DNA from: Terrabacter terrigena
GTDB taxonomy: Bacteria > Actinomycetota > Actinomycetes > Actinomycetales > Dermatophilaceae
DNA: 64,000 nucleotides
Assembly (NCBI RefSeq): GCF_042676085.1
Contig: NZ_JBHTKH010000015.1
Location: forward strand, 1 to 64,000
Direction: 5' to 3'
Part shown: piece after piece, positions 34,839 to 42,363 of the stretch
How the letters are laid out: each line of letters opens with the position of its first letter
Position numbering within the stretch: the stretch's first letter is position 1
Notes under the pieces: model-generated
What the model was told of the DNA's origin: nothing
What the model saw: only the letters and a program-made list of their open reading frames with translations
Databases searched by the model: none
Position numbers and translations under genes: made by a program

Positions 34839-35884
34839 GCCTCGACGCCCGAGTTCGCCTCTCGCGCGGTGCGATCGACGTCGACGTGGCGCTGCGGGCC
34901 GAGCCGGGTCAGGTCATCGGGGTGCTCGGACCCAACGGCGGCGGCAAGACGACGACGGTGCTCGCCCTCGCGGGGGTGCTGGCCGTCGCCGAGGGCCACG
35001 TCCGGGTGGACGGCCAGCTCTGGGACGACGGGCGCCGAGCCCTGCCCCCCGAGCGGCGGACCGTCGGCCTCATGCTCGCCGACAGCCTGCTCTTCCCCCA
35101 CCTCTCCGCGCTCGACAACGTCGCCTACGGCCCACGTAGCCGCGGCGTCGACCGACACCGGGCAAGGCAGCGCGCGCGCGACGAGCTCGACCGGGTCGGT
35201 CTCGCCGACCGCGCCTCCTCCCGCGCCCGCGAGCTCTCCTCCGGTCAGCAGGCCCGCGTCGCCCTCGCCCGCGCCCTCGCGACCGACCCGTCCCTCCTCC
35301 TGCTCGACGAGCCGCTCGCCGCCCTGGACCCCGACACCCGGGCACGCACCCGCAGCGACCTCGCGACCCGTCTCGCGGCATACGGCGGCATCACGGTGCT
35401 CGTCACCCACGACCCACTCGACGCCCTCACGCTCGCCGACCACCTCGTCTTCGTCGAGGACGGCCACGTCACACAGGCGGGCACGCCGGCCGAGGTGCTC
35501 AGCGAGCCGCGCAGCCCCTACGTCGCCACCGTCGTCGGGTTGAACCTGTATGCCGGAGAAGGCGACTCGCACGGGCACGTGGCCACCGGCGGCGGGGTCG
35601 TGGTGATGACCACGAGCCCGACCGAGGGCCGGGTCTGGGCGACCATTGCGCCGAGCGCCGTGTCGGTGCACCTCCACGAGCCGGAGGGCTCGCCCCGCAA
35701 CACGTGGCAGCTCCGCGTCGCGTCGGTGACGGTGCAGGGCCAGTCGGCGCGGGTCGGCCTCGTCGGGGCCCTGCCCCTGACGGCCGAGGTGACCCTCGAG
35801 TCGGTCACGGCGCTGGGGCTGCAGGTCGGCCAGCACGTCTGGGCCGCCGTGAAGGCCACCGAGGTGCGCACCTACGCCCGCTGA
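34835..35884 (+). CDS. modC: Molybdate ABC transporter ATPase
   Basis: This 349-residue nucleotide-binding subunit has Walker A GPNGGGKTT at 32-40, signature LSSGQ at 134-138, Walker B LLLLDEP at 154-160 and the switch His in VTHDP. A C-terminal TOBE domain (about 280-349) fits molybdate control. Unusually, the Q-loop Gln normally before LFPHL appears to be Ala82 (GLMLADSLLFPHL). The downstream gene is convergent. Confidence 0.92.
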   Translation: MSLDARVRLSRGAIDVDVALRAEPGQVIGVLGPNGGGKTTTVLALAGVLAVAEGHVRVDGQLWDDGRRALPPERRTVGLMLADSLLFPHLSALDNVAYGPRSRGVDRHRARQRARDELDRVGLADRASSRARELSSGQQARVALARALATDPSLLLLDEPLAALDPDTRARTRSDLATRLAAYGGITVLVTHDPLDALTLADHLVFVEDGHVTQAGTPAEVLSEPRSPYVATVVGLNLYAGEGDSHGHVATGGGVVVMTTSPTEGRVWATIAPSAVSVHLHEPEGSPRNTWQLRVASVTVQGQSARVGLVGALPLTAEVTLESVTALGLQVGQHVWAAVKATEVRTYAR

Positions 35885-36028
35885 GCCTCCGGCGACCCGA
35901 CCGTGGCGGACGTGGTGTCCGTGACCGATCGCGGACGACACGGCATACGGGATGGGTTGCGCGCAGCAGCGGGCGCCGACGCCACAGCGTCGACGCCCGC
36001 CGCCCGAGGGTTCAGCCGTGGTGACCGC

Positions 36029-36925
36029 TCACGGGAGGTCGAGGAAGGCGTTGCGCAGCAGCGGCTGGTTGTTGACGAAGTCGTAGCTCGCGCAGGCCGC
36101 GGCGCTGCAGCCGACGCGGTCGTCGACACCCACACGCATGTCGATGTGCAGGTGGGAGTCGGTGCAGAGGGCGTGGTACTTCGTGCCGACGTAGCCGATG
36201 CGCTGGCCCTTGGTCACGGACTGGCCGACCGAGACGACCGGGGCCGGGCTGTCGTCCATGTGGGCGAAGTACCAGAGCCGGCCGAAGCCGTCCTTGACCG
36301 TGACGGTGCTGCCCACGCTGCCGCACGCGGTGCTGCCGGCCCGGACGTTCCTCGTCATGACGGTGCCGTTCACGGGCGACAGGACGGAGGTGCCGGTCGC
36401 GGCGAAGATGTCGGCGGCGTTGTAGTCGTGGTGGCAGTTGACCTTGCTGTCCCAGCACCAGTGCGGCGTCCGGTTCTTGATGTCGGCCTGGTTGACGGCG
36501 AGCGGGAAGCGCAGCGAGGCATCGCCGACGATCTGCGATGCGTTGTTGTTGTAGACGTTGCTGTTGAGGTTGACCTGCGCACCGTCGGGGATCTGGTCGT
36601 AGGTGCCGCCGAAGTCGCTGTTGTAGAAGACGAAGACCGGCTTGCCGGTGCGGTTCCAGACCGACGCGGTGTTGTTCTTGACGCACTGGCCCTGGCCGGC
36701 GCCGCTGCTGACGAACTCGATGCAGCCGGCTCCGCTGCCGTAGTCGCGTTGCGAGTTGACGAGGTCGACGCGGGAGCCGGCCTGGTTGCTGTTGTAGTAG
36801 AGGCAGAACTCGCCGCTCTCGCACACTCCGTTGCGAGCCGTGGCATTGGCGGTGGGCGCCGTGACGACCGCGGCGGCCGTGAGGGCGGCCATGGCGACGA
36901 GGGCCGTTCCGAGCTTCCTGAGCAT
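36029..36925 (-). CDS. Secreted I36-M23 protein (peptidase-inhibitor domain plus LytM-like domain)
   Basis: This 298-residue exported protein has a signal peptide at 1-30 (ending PTANATA). The N-terminal half matches the I36 peptidase-inhibitor/beta-gamma-crystallin-like fold (CESGEFCLYYNSNQAGS and NRTGKPVFVFYNSDF). The C-terminal half is an M23 LytM-like domain with HHDYNAADI and HLHIDM as zinc ligands. M23 enzymes cut peptidoglycan cross-bridges. GGAAGGA precedes the ATG at 36925. The pairing of a putative inhibitor with a cell-wall hydrolase is notable. Confidence 0.85.
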   Translation of the reverse strand: MLRKLGTALVAMAALTAAAVVTAPTANATARNGVCESGEFCLYYNSNQAGSRVDLVNSQRDYGSGAGCIEFVSSGAGQGQCVKNNTASVWNRTGKPVFVFYNSDFGGTYDQIPDGAQVNLNSNVYNNNASQIVGDASLRFPLAVNQADIKNRTPHWCWDSKVNCHHDYNAADIFAATGTSVLSPVNGTVMTRNVRAGSTACGSVGSTVTVKDGFGRLWYFAHMDDSPAPVVSVGQSVTKGQRIGYVGTKYHALCTDSHLHIDMRVGVDDRVGCSAAACASYDFVNNQPLLRNAFLDLP

Positions 36926-37040
36926 GTCTGTCCTTCCCTGGTGAGCAGTCCCTGTGGTGCTGGTCCCGTCATCAGAGCGCTCACCCCTAACAAGCCCCTA
37001 ACCCCCGGCATCTCACACTTTGGACGAAATGCTCGGACGT

Positions 37041-37053
37041 CCTAGTATCTAGG
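37041..37053. promoter_or_regulatory. CCTAG-TAT-CTAGG dyad at the acyl-CoA dehydrogenase promoter
   Basis: A 13-base dyad ends 2 bases before the ATG at 37056 and contains a TAGTAT -10-like box (37043-37048). GGACGTCC, an 8-base palindrome, lies just upstream (37035-37042). There is no ribosome site, so the transcript is probably leaderless and a bound repressor would block it directly. Confidence 0.5.
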
Positions 37054-37055
37054 CC

Positions 37056-38201
37056 ATGCCAGCGACGCGGCTGATGCCGACCGACGAAGCCACGGACCTC
37101 ATCGAGCTGACGCGCGAGATCTGTCGCAAAGACCTCGCGCCCCGGGTCGACGAGGCCGAGCGCGCCCGCTCCTTCCCGGAGGAGACGTTCCGCACCCTCG
37201 GTCGCGCAGGACTGCTGTCGCTGCCCTACCCCGAGGAGTTCGGCGGCGCCGACCAGCCCTACGAGGTCTACCTCCAGGTCGTCGAGGAGATCGCTTCCGC
37301 CTGGATGAGCGTCGCCGTCGGCGTCAGCGTGCACAGCCTCACGGCATACCCCGTGGCGACGTTCGGCACGCCCGAGCAGCAGCACGCCCTCCTGCCCGGC
37401 ATGCTCTCCGGCGAGCAGCTCGGCGCCTACTGCCTCTCCGAGCCTCTCGCCGGCTCGGACATCGCGTCGATGACGACGCGCGCGACACGCACCGACGCGG
37501 GCTGGTCGCTCAAGGGCACCAAGGCGTGGATCTCGCACGCGGGCCACGCCGACTACTACACGACGTTCGCCCGCACCTCCGATGCCGGTGGCAAGGGCCT
37601 GTCCACGTTCATCGTGCCGGCCGACGCGCCGGGGCTCACCTTCGCCGAGCCGGAGAAGAAGATGGGCCTGCACTGCGACCCCGTCTCACAGGTCATGTTC
37701 GACGCGGTTCCGGTCGACGGCGCCCGGCTCATCGGCAAGGAGGGCGACGGCATGAAGATGGCCCTGTCGGCCCTCGACGCCGGACGCCTCGGCATCGCGG
37801 CTGCGGCGACGGGACTCGCGCAGGCAGCGCTCGACGCGGCCACCGAGTACGCGTCGGAGCGCGAGCAGTTCGGCCGCCCCATCGCTGACTTCCAGGGCCT
37901 CGCGTTCCTGCTCGCCGACATGGAGGCCGGCGTCACCTCGGCCCGCGCCACCTACCTCCACGCCGCCCGGCTCAAGGACGCCGGCCGCGGCTTCAGCAAG
38001 GAGGCCGCCGTCGCCAAGCTCGTCGCCACCGACGCCGCGATGAAGGTGACGACCGACGCCGTCCAGGTGCTCGGCGGCGCCGGCTACACCGAGGACTTCC
38101 CGCTCGAGCGCTACATGCGCGAGGCCAAGGTGACCCAGATCTTCGAGGGCACCAACCAGATCCAGCGGCTCGTGATCTCGCGCCAGCTCCTCGCCCGCTG
38201 A
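37056..38201 (+). CDS. Acyl-CoA dehydrogenase
   Basis: This 381-residue FAD enzyme desaturates an acyl-CoA. Family patterns are LSEPLAGSDIASM near 128-140, KAWISHAGHADYY near 158-170 and QVLGGAGYTEDFPLER near 341. The catalytic Glu364 lies in IFEGTNQIQ. A C-terminal Glu favours short-chain rather than isovaleryl-type enzymes. The next gene is a 3-hydroxyacyl-CoA-type dehydrogenase in the same direction, which suits beta-oxidation or branched-chain acyl-CoA degradation. Confidence 0.92.
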   Translation: MPATRLMPTDEATDLIELTREICRKDLAPRVDEAERARSFPEETFRTLGRAGLLSLPYPEEFGGADQPYEVYLQVVEEIASAWMSVAVGVSVHSLTAYPVATFGTPEQQHALLPGMLSGEQLGAYCLSEPLAGSDIASMTTRATRTDAGWSLKGTKAWISHAGHADYYTTFARTSDAGGKGLSTFIVPADAPGLTFAEPEKKMGLHCDPVSQVMFDAVPVDGARLIGKEGDGMKMALSALDAGRLGIAAAATGLAQAALDAATEYASEREQFGRPIADFQGLAFLLADMEAGVTSARATYLHAARLKDAGRGFSKEAAVAKLVATDAAMKVTTDAVQVLGGAGYTEDFPLERYMREAKVTQIFEGTNQIQRLVISRQLLAR

Positions 38202-38235
38202 CCCCACCGGACACCCACGCCCGAAAGGCCCTGCC

Positions 38236-39012
38236 ATGCAGCTGAACTCGTCAACCGTCGCCGTCATCACCGGTGGCGGATCCGGCCTCGGCGGAGCCAC
38301 CGCCCGTCGCCTCGTGTCCGACGGCGCCACCGTCGTCATCATCGACCTCGAGGGCTCGGCCGCGCCGGCGCTCGTCGCCGAGCTCGAGGCCGAGCGAGCG
38401 GACAGCGCGCACTTCGTCGCGGCAGACGTGCGCGACGAGGCGCAGGTCCAGGCCGCGGTCGACAAGGCCACCTCGCTCGGTGAGCTGCGCATCGCCGTCA
38501 ACTGCGCCGGCGTCGCCACCCCCGGTCGGGTCATCGGACGCGGCGGCCCGCTCGCGCTCGACACCTTCAGGACCGTCATCGACATCAACCTGGTGGGCTC
38601 CTTCAACGTCCTGCGTCTGGCCGCCGCCGCGATGCTCGGCAACGAGCCCGTCGACGGCGACCGCGGCGTCATCGTCAACACCGCCAGCATCGCGGCCTAC
38701 GACGGCCAGATCGGCCAGGCCGCGTACGCCGCGAGCAAGGGTGGCATCGTCGGCCTGACCCTGTCCGCCGCACGAGACCTGGCAGACAAGGCGATCCGCG
38801 TCATGACGATCGCGCCCGGCACCTTCGAGACGCCGATGCTCGCCGGGCTTCCCGGTGAGGTCAAGGAGATCCTCGAGAAGCAGGTGCCCCACCCCTCGCG
38901 CCTCGGCAACCCGGTCGAGTACGCCTCGCTCGTGCGTCACATCGTCGACAACCCGATGCTCAACGGTGAGGTCATCCGCCTCGACGGCGCCCTCCGCATG
39001 CCCCCGCGCTGA
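38236..39012 (+). CDS. SDR family dehydrogenase (3-hydroxyacyl-CoA dehydrogenase type)
   Basis: This 258-residue short-chain dehydrogenase has the NAD-binding TGGGSGLGG at 12-20, catalytic Ser151, and YAASK at 164-168. GFETPM-like TFETPMLAGLP near 200 and the overall length resemble the type 10 17-beta-HSD/3-hydroxyacyl-CoA dehydrogenase group (HSD17B10-like), where oxidation of 3-hydroxy-2-methylbutyryl-CoA is typical. It lies 34 bases after the acyl-CoA dehydrogenase, so the two probably act in sequence. Confidence 0.9.
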   Translation: MQLNSSTVAVITGGGSGLGGATARRLVSDGATVVIIDLEGSAAPALVAELEAERADSAHFVAADVRDEAQVQAAVDKATSLGELRIAVNCAGVATPGRVIGRGGPLALDTFRTVIDINLVGSFNVLRLAAAAMLGNEPVDGDRGVIVNTASIAAYDGQIGQAAYAASKGGIVGLTLSAARDLADKAIRVMTIAPGTFETPMLAGLPGEVKEILEKQVPHPSRLGNPVEYASLVRHIVDNPMLNGEVIRLDGALRMPPR

Positions 39013-39054
39013 CGCCTCCTCCCCTGGTCGGGCGCGCCTCGGCACAATGAGGGT

Positions 39055-39510
39055 GTGAACGAGCCCGGCGCAGACCTCGTGATCGCCTCGGGCCCCGGCC
39101 TGCGGGGCGGGCTCGTCATCCCCGCCGTCGAGCTCGTCGAGCGCTTCAGCCGGTCCTCGGGTCCGGGTGGCCAGGGCGTCAACACCACGGACAGCCGGGT
39201 CGAGCTCGTCTACGAGCCGGGCTCGTCGACGGCGCTCAGCCGGGCCCAGCGGGAGAGGGCCCTCGAAGCCCTCGGCCCGCGACTCGTCGGTGGGCGGCTC
39301 ACGGTCGTGGCGAGCGAGCACCGCTCCCAGCTGCGCAACCGGGCAGCCGCCCGCGAACGACTCGCCGACCTCATGCGGGCAGCTCTCGCCTCGCCGCCGG
39401 CCACGCGCCGAGCGACCCGCCCGACCCGGGGCTCGCAGCAGCGACGCCTCGACGGCAAGAAGCGGCGGGGAGAGGTGAAGTCGGGCCGCGGGCGTCTCCG
39501 TCCTGAGTGA
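39055..39510 (+). CDS. arfB: Peptidyl-tRNA hydrolase ArfB (ribosome rescue)
   Basis: This 151-residue release-factor-like protein frees stalled ribosomes. The GGQ hydrolysis motif is at 38-40 in SSGPGGQGVN. The RF-1 domain continues with TTDSRVELVY. A basic, Lys/Arg-rich tail (RGSQQRRLDGKKRRGEVKSG near 125-144) is the mRNA-channel anchor. The start is the GTG at 39055, with a CACAAT -10-like box just upstream, so a leaderless start is possible. Confidence 0.93.
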   Translation: MNEPGADLVIASGPGLRGGLVIPAVELVERFSRSSGPGGQGVNTTDSRVELVYEPGSSTALSRAQRERALEALGPRLVGGRLTVVASEHRSQLRNRAAARERLADLMRAALASPPATRRATRPTRGSQQRRLDGKKRRGEVKSGRGRLRPE

Positions 39511-39604
39511 GGCCACCACCCGGTGGAGACCGGGCGGCCGATGCCCGCGCCAAGCGGCATACGTTGGCCTCTCGACGGCTGAAGGCGGCGGCGGGTCGGG
39601 CGGG

Positions 39605-39931
39605 TCAGGCGTGCGGGGGCGGGAGGACGGTCGTGTCGACCACGGCGTCGACGTCGATCGGCCCGTAGACGTGCGGGAAGGTCTCGCCCGTCGCCGGGTC
39701 GCCGACCTCGTGCACGACCTCCGAGGTCAGGCGTGCCTCGTCGATGTGCAGCAGCACGAGCGGGCCCGAGACGTCGGCGTAGAAGCGTGACCTCACCACC
39801 GGCCACTGCTCGGCCGACGAGGCGTGGATGAACCCCTCCTCCTCGAGCGAGACCCCGCGGGTCGACCGTGTGTAGCTGCCGTCGCGGCGGGCCTGCTGCC
39901 AGTCGGCCTCCTCGGCCAGGTGGTAGATCAT
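39605..39931 (-). CDS. DUF952 family protein
   Basis: This 108-residue protein carries DUF952 patterns: MIYHLAEEADWQQARRDGSY, EEGFIHASSAEQ and FPHVYGPIDVDAV. No activity is known for the family. The start at 39931 gives the conserved MIYHL N-terminus; the longer frame to 39991 adds unrelated residues. It stands alone, transcribed against its neighbours. Confidence 0.88.
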   Translation of the reverse strand: MIYHLAEEADWQQARRDGSYTRSTRGVSLEEEGFIHASSAEQWPVVRSRFYADVSGPLVLLHIDEARLTSEVVHEVGDPATGETFPHVYGPIDVDAVVDTTVLPPPHA

Positions 39932-40058
39932 CCGCCAAGCCTGCACCCTCCGACCCCTGCCGCAGGACACTGGGAGGAGATCGTCCGGCACGACGACAAC
40001 CTCGGCGCCCGCTCACCGCGTTGAGAGTGCGTCCATCCACGCCGGCCCAGGGGGTCCA

Positions 40059-40559
40059 GTGGGAGACGTCGATCGCGAAGCGGACTTCTCGGCCTACGTG
40101 CGAGCGCGCCAGAAGTCCTTCGCCCGCTTCGCCTACCTGCTCACGGGCGACCCGTTTGCCGCCGAGGACCTCGTGCAGTCGGCGCTCGCCAAGGCGTACG
40201 CGAAGTGGGACCGCATCAGCGGTGTCGAGTCCCCCGACGCGTACGTCCGCAAGATCATGGTGAACGAGCACACGTCGTGGTGGCGGCGCACGTGGCGCCA
40301 CCGCGAGCGGACCGACAGCGAGCTGATCCGCATCATGGACCCGGCAGGGGTCGAGGCGCCGGCGCACGACGGCGAGCTGTGGGCGCACGTGCACTCGCTC
40401 GCCCCGCAGCAGCGCGCCGCCGTGGTCCTGCGTTTCTACGAGGACCTCAGCGAGGCGCAGACCGCGGAGGTCCTCGGATGCTCCGTCGGCACCGTCAAGA
40501 GCCACACGAGCCGCGCGATCCGCTCGCTGCGCAGCACGATGAAGGAGGTCACGCCGTGA
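40059..40559 (+). CDS. SigE family ECF sigma factor
   Basis: This 166-residue sigma-70 family factor has region 2 (FARFAYLLTGDPFAAEDLVQ near 20-39 and AYAKWDRI) and region 4 (AEVLGCSVGTVKSHTSRAI near 136-154). These SigE-type factors of actinobacteria lack a large extra domain. The start is the GTG at 40059. Its stop overlaps the next gene (GTGA), which encodes a membrane protein and probable partner. Confidence 0.9.
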   Translation: MGDVDREADFSAYVRARQKSFARFAYLLTGDPFAAEDLVQSALAKAYAKWDRISGVESPDAYVRKIMVNEHTSWWRRTWRHRERTDSELIRIMDPAGVEAPAHDGELWAHVHSLAPQQRAAVVLRFYEDLSEAQTAEVLGCSVGTVKSHTSRAIRSLRSTMKEVTP

Positions 40560-41809
40560 ACGCCCACGACCGGGAGCAGGAGCTCCAGACCCTGCTTCGG
40601 CAGGAGGCGGCCCGCGTCGAGGTGCCCGGGGACTTCGCCCCCGTCGCCATCGCGAGGCGACACCGCGACCAGCGCAACCGAGCCGTCGTCGGCGCCGCCG
40701 TGGCCGTGGCAGCCATCGCCATCGCCGTGCCGACCCTCTGGTCCGGCCGCGGCACGCCACTCGTGCCGGCTCTCACCACGACCACATCGGTCCCCTCACC
40801 GACCGGCTCGGTGCCGTCGCAGAAGCCGGCCCCCCACCCTGGTCCGCCCACGAGCGGCACGCCGGTCGGAGACGTCGCAACGCGTTCCAACACGTATGCC
40901 GTCGACGACACCATCCGCTTCGGCGACACGGTGGTCCGCCTCGAGAGGGGCACCGTCGTCGAGAGCTTCGCCGTGCTGTCCAACGGCGGCTTCGTGCTCC
41001 AGTCGCACCTGTCGCGGCAGGACGCCCCGACCGAGCTCGAGATCCTGTCGTCGGCCGGCAAGACGCTTCGCGCCGTCGCCGGAGGCGACTCGTACGTCGT
41101 GTCGCCCGACGGCGCCCGTGTGCTCGTCAAGAGCGGGTCGTCGAACACGGTCGCGGTCTACGCACCTGACGGGTCGGTGGTCGCGCAGCGCCAGGACCGG
41201 CGCGAGGCCGGCGCCGTCGTCGGCGACACCGCCTACCTGAACGGCGACGAGAGCCAGGGCTCGCTCGAGTGGGACCTCACGACCGGCGTGACCCGCAGGC
41301 TCCCTGCGCACGTCGTCGCTGTCTCGGCCGACCGCACGCGTGCCGCCCTGTCGTGGAACATCACGACCGACGCCTTCGCGGACTTCTGCTGGGCCGTCGT
41401 CGACCTCACGAAGCCGGGCTTCCCCAAGACGATCGAGCGGTGCGGCCGGAGCGGCAACCCGACGATGTTCCAGCCGACGGCGTTCTCCACCAGGGGCACC
41501 TACCTGGTCGGGTCGCACTACGTCGACGGCGGGTTCTGGTTCAGCGCAGGCGTCGTGCGGGTCAGCGACGGCGCCGTGGTGGTCGGCGGTGGTGACGCGG
41601 CCAGTCTCGTGTCGGCGTGGAGCTGGCACCTCGAGGCCGACGAGTCGACCTTCGTCATCTCACGCAACACGTCCACTCCCGTCTCGCCTGCGACGCAGAA
41701 CACGCTCCAGCGCTGCTCGCTCTCGATGCAGTGCCAGCAGGCCCAGCCGCCGCTGGCGGTCAAGGACCCGAACGGCTTCACCGAGCCGCGCTACGTCGTC
41801 CCGCGGTGA
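40556..41809 (+). CDS. Membrane-anchored beta-propeller-like protein, possible anti-sigma partner
   Basis: This 417-residue protein has a cytosolic N-terminus (LQTLLRQEAARVEVPGDFAP, about 1-40), one membrane segment near 45-62 and a large outside domain. The outside part has repeated strands (NGGFVLQSHLS, VSPDGARVLVK, VSADRTRAALSW) that read like propeller blades. No classic zinc anti-sigma motif is seen. The overlap with the sigma gene and AAGGAGG at 40542-40548 suggest it regulates that factor or senses for it. Confidence 0.75.
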   Translation: MNAHDREQELQTLLRQEAARVEVPGDFAPVAIARRHRDQRNRAVVGAAVAVAAIAIAVPTLWSGRGTPLVPALTTTTSVPSPTGSVPSQKPAPHPGPPTSGTPVGDVATRSNTYAVDDTIRFGDTVVRLERGTVVESFAVLSNGGFVLQSHLSRQDAPTELEILSSAGKTLRAVAGGDSYVVSPDGARVLVKSGSSNTVAVYAPDGSVVAQRQDRREAGAVVGDTAYLNGDESQGSLEWDLTTGVTRRLPAHVVAVSADRTRAALSWNITTDAFADFCWAVVDLTKPGFPKTIERCGRSGNPTMFQPTAFSTRGTYLVGSHYVDGGFWFSAGVVRVSDGAVVVGGGDAASLVSAWSWHLEADESTFVISRNTSTPVSPATQNTLQRCSLSMQCQQAQPPLAVKDPNGFTEPRYVVPR

Positions 41810-41837
41810 GGAAACGTGACCACCACGAGGCCGTACG

Positions 41838-41858
41838 CCGTCCGCCCACCTCGGACGG
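41838..41858 (+). terminator. Short hairpin after the sigma/membrane-protein pair
   Basis: CCGTCCG (41838-41844) pairs with CGGACGG (41852-41858) around a 7-base loop, 29 bases beyond the stop. Confidence 0.45.
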
Positions 41859-42363
41859 ACGGCACACGGCGGGCTGCGCGAGGCCGGAGGCGTAGCCTCG
41901 ATCGGTGAGAACGAGCGCGTTCGGCGACCCGACCGGCGCGCGCCACGCCGTCAGCGTGTTGGTCGATACCGGGTGGCACCGCTCATGTCATGCTCCTGCT
42001 GCATGCCCGTCAGTCCCCCTGGCTCGACGGGCACGCCCACGCTCCGGTGCAACCCCCCTCCGCCGGAGTTCTCGGCGCAGCCCGTCCCCACCCCCCACCC
42101 GGACGGGCTGCGCCACCGTTCCCGGCCACTGACGCCCGGTGGGCCGCTCGTACCCCTTGGACGCAGCCGACCCGGGTTCTCGACACCGGGAGCACCGTCG
42201 CGGCCGACGTCCCGAGAAGTCCCGAAATGTGTATTTCGCCCATTCCGCTGCCACCCGCCGCGGCGGAGGTTACGTTTTCGATCAGCCCGTCACGCTCGTG
42301 TGCGGGTGAGTTCGTCTCGCCGTGGCTCGACATCGGAGCAGGGCGGGCTGTCGAGGGGGTTCC
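41859..42363. other. 500-bp gap before the subtilase, with a Cys-rich short frame
   Basis: No gene is firm here. From 41986 an ATG opens MSCSCCMPVSPPGST, a cluster of cysteine codons. It is followed by the 14-bp hairpin at 42074-42114. Whether the short frame is translated is unknown. Nearer the subtilase, GTTACGTTTTCGATC (about 42269-42283) is an AT-richer patch that may hold its promoter. Confidence 0.4.
42074..42114. terminator. Perfect 14-bp hairpin in the subtilase upstream gap
   Basis: Arms 42074-42087 and 42101-42114 are exact inverse complements around a C-rich 13-base loop. It lies about 90 bases after the Cys-rich short frame and 250 bases before the subtilase. It could be a terminator or an attenuator. 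Confidence 0.55.

Noticed and set aside
41905..42132. A 75-codon frame starting at a GTG after the sigma/membrane-protein pair.
   Set aside because: Low-complexity, Arg/Pro/Ser-rich residues typical of a non-coding GC-rich frame; no recognised pattern.
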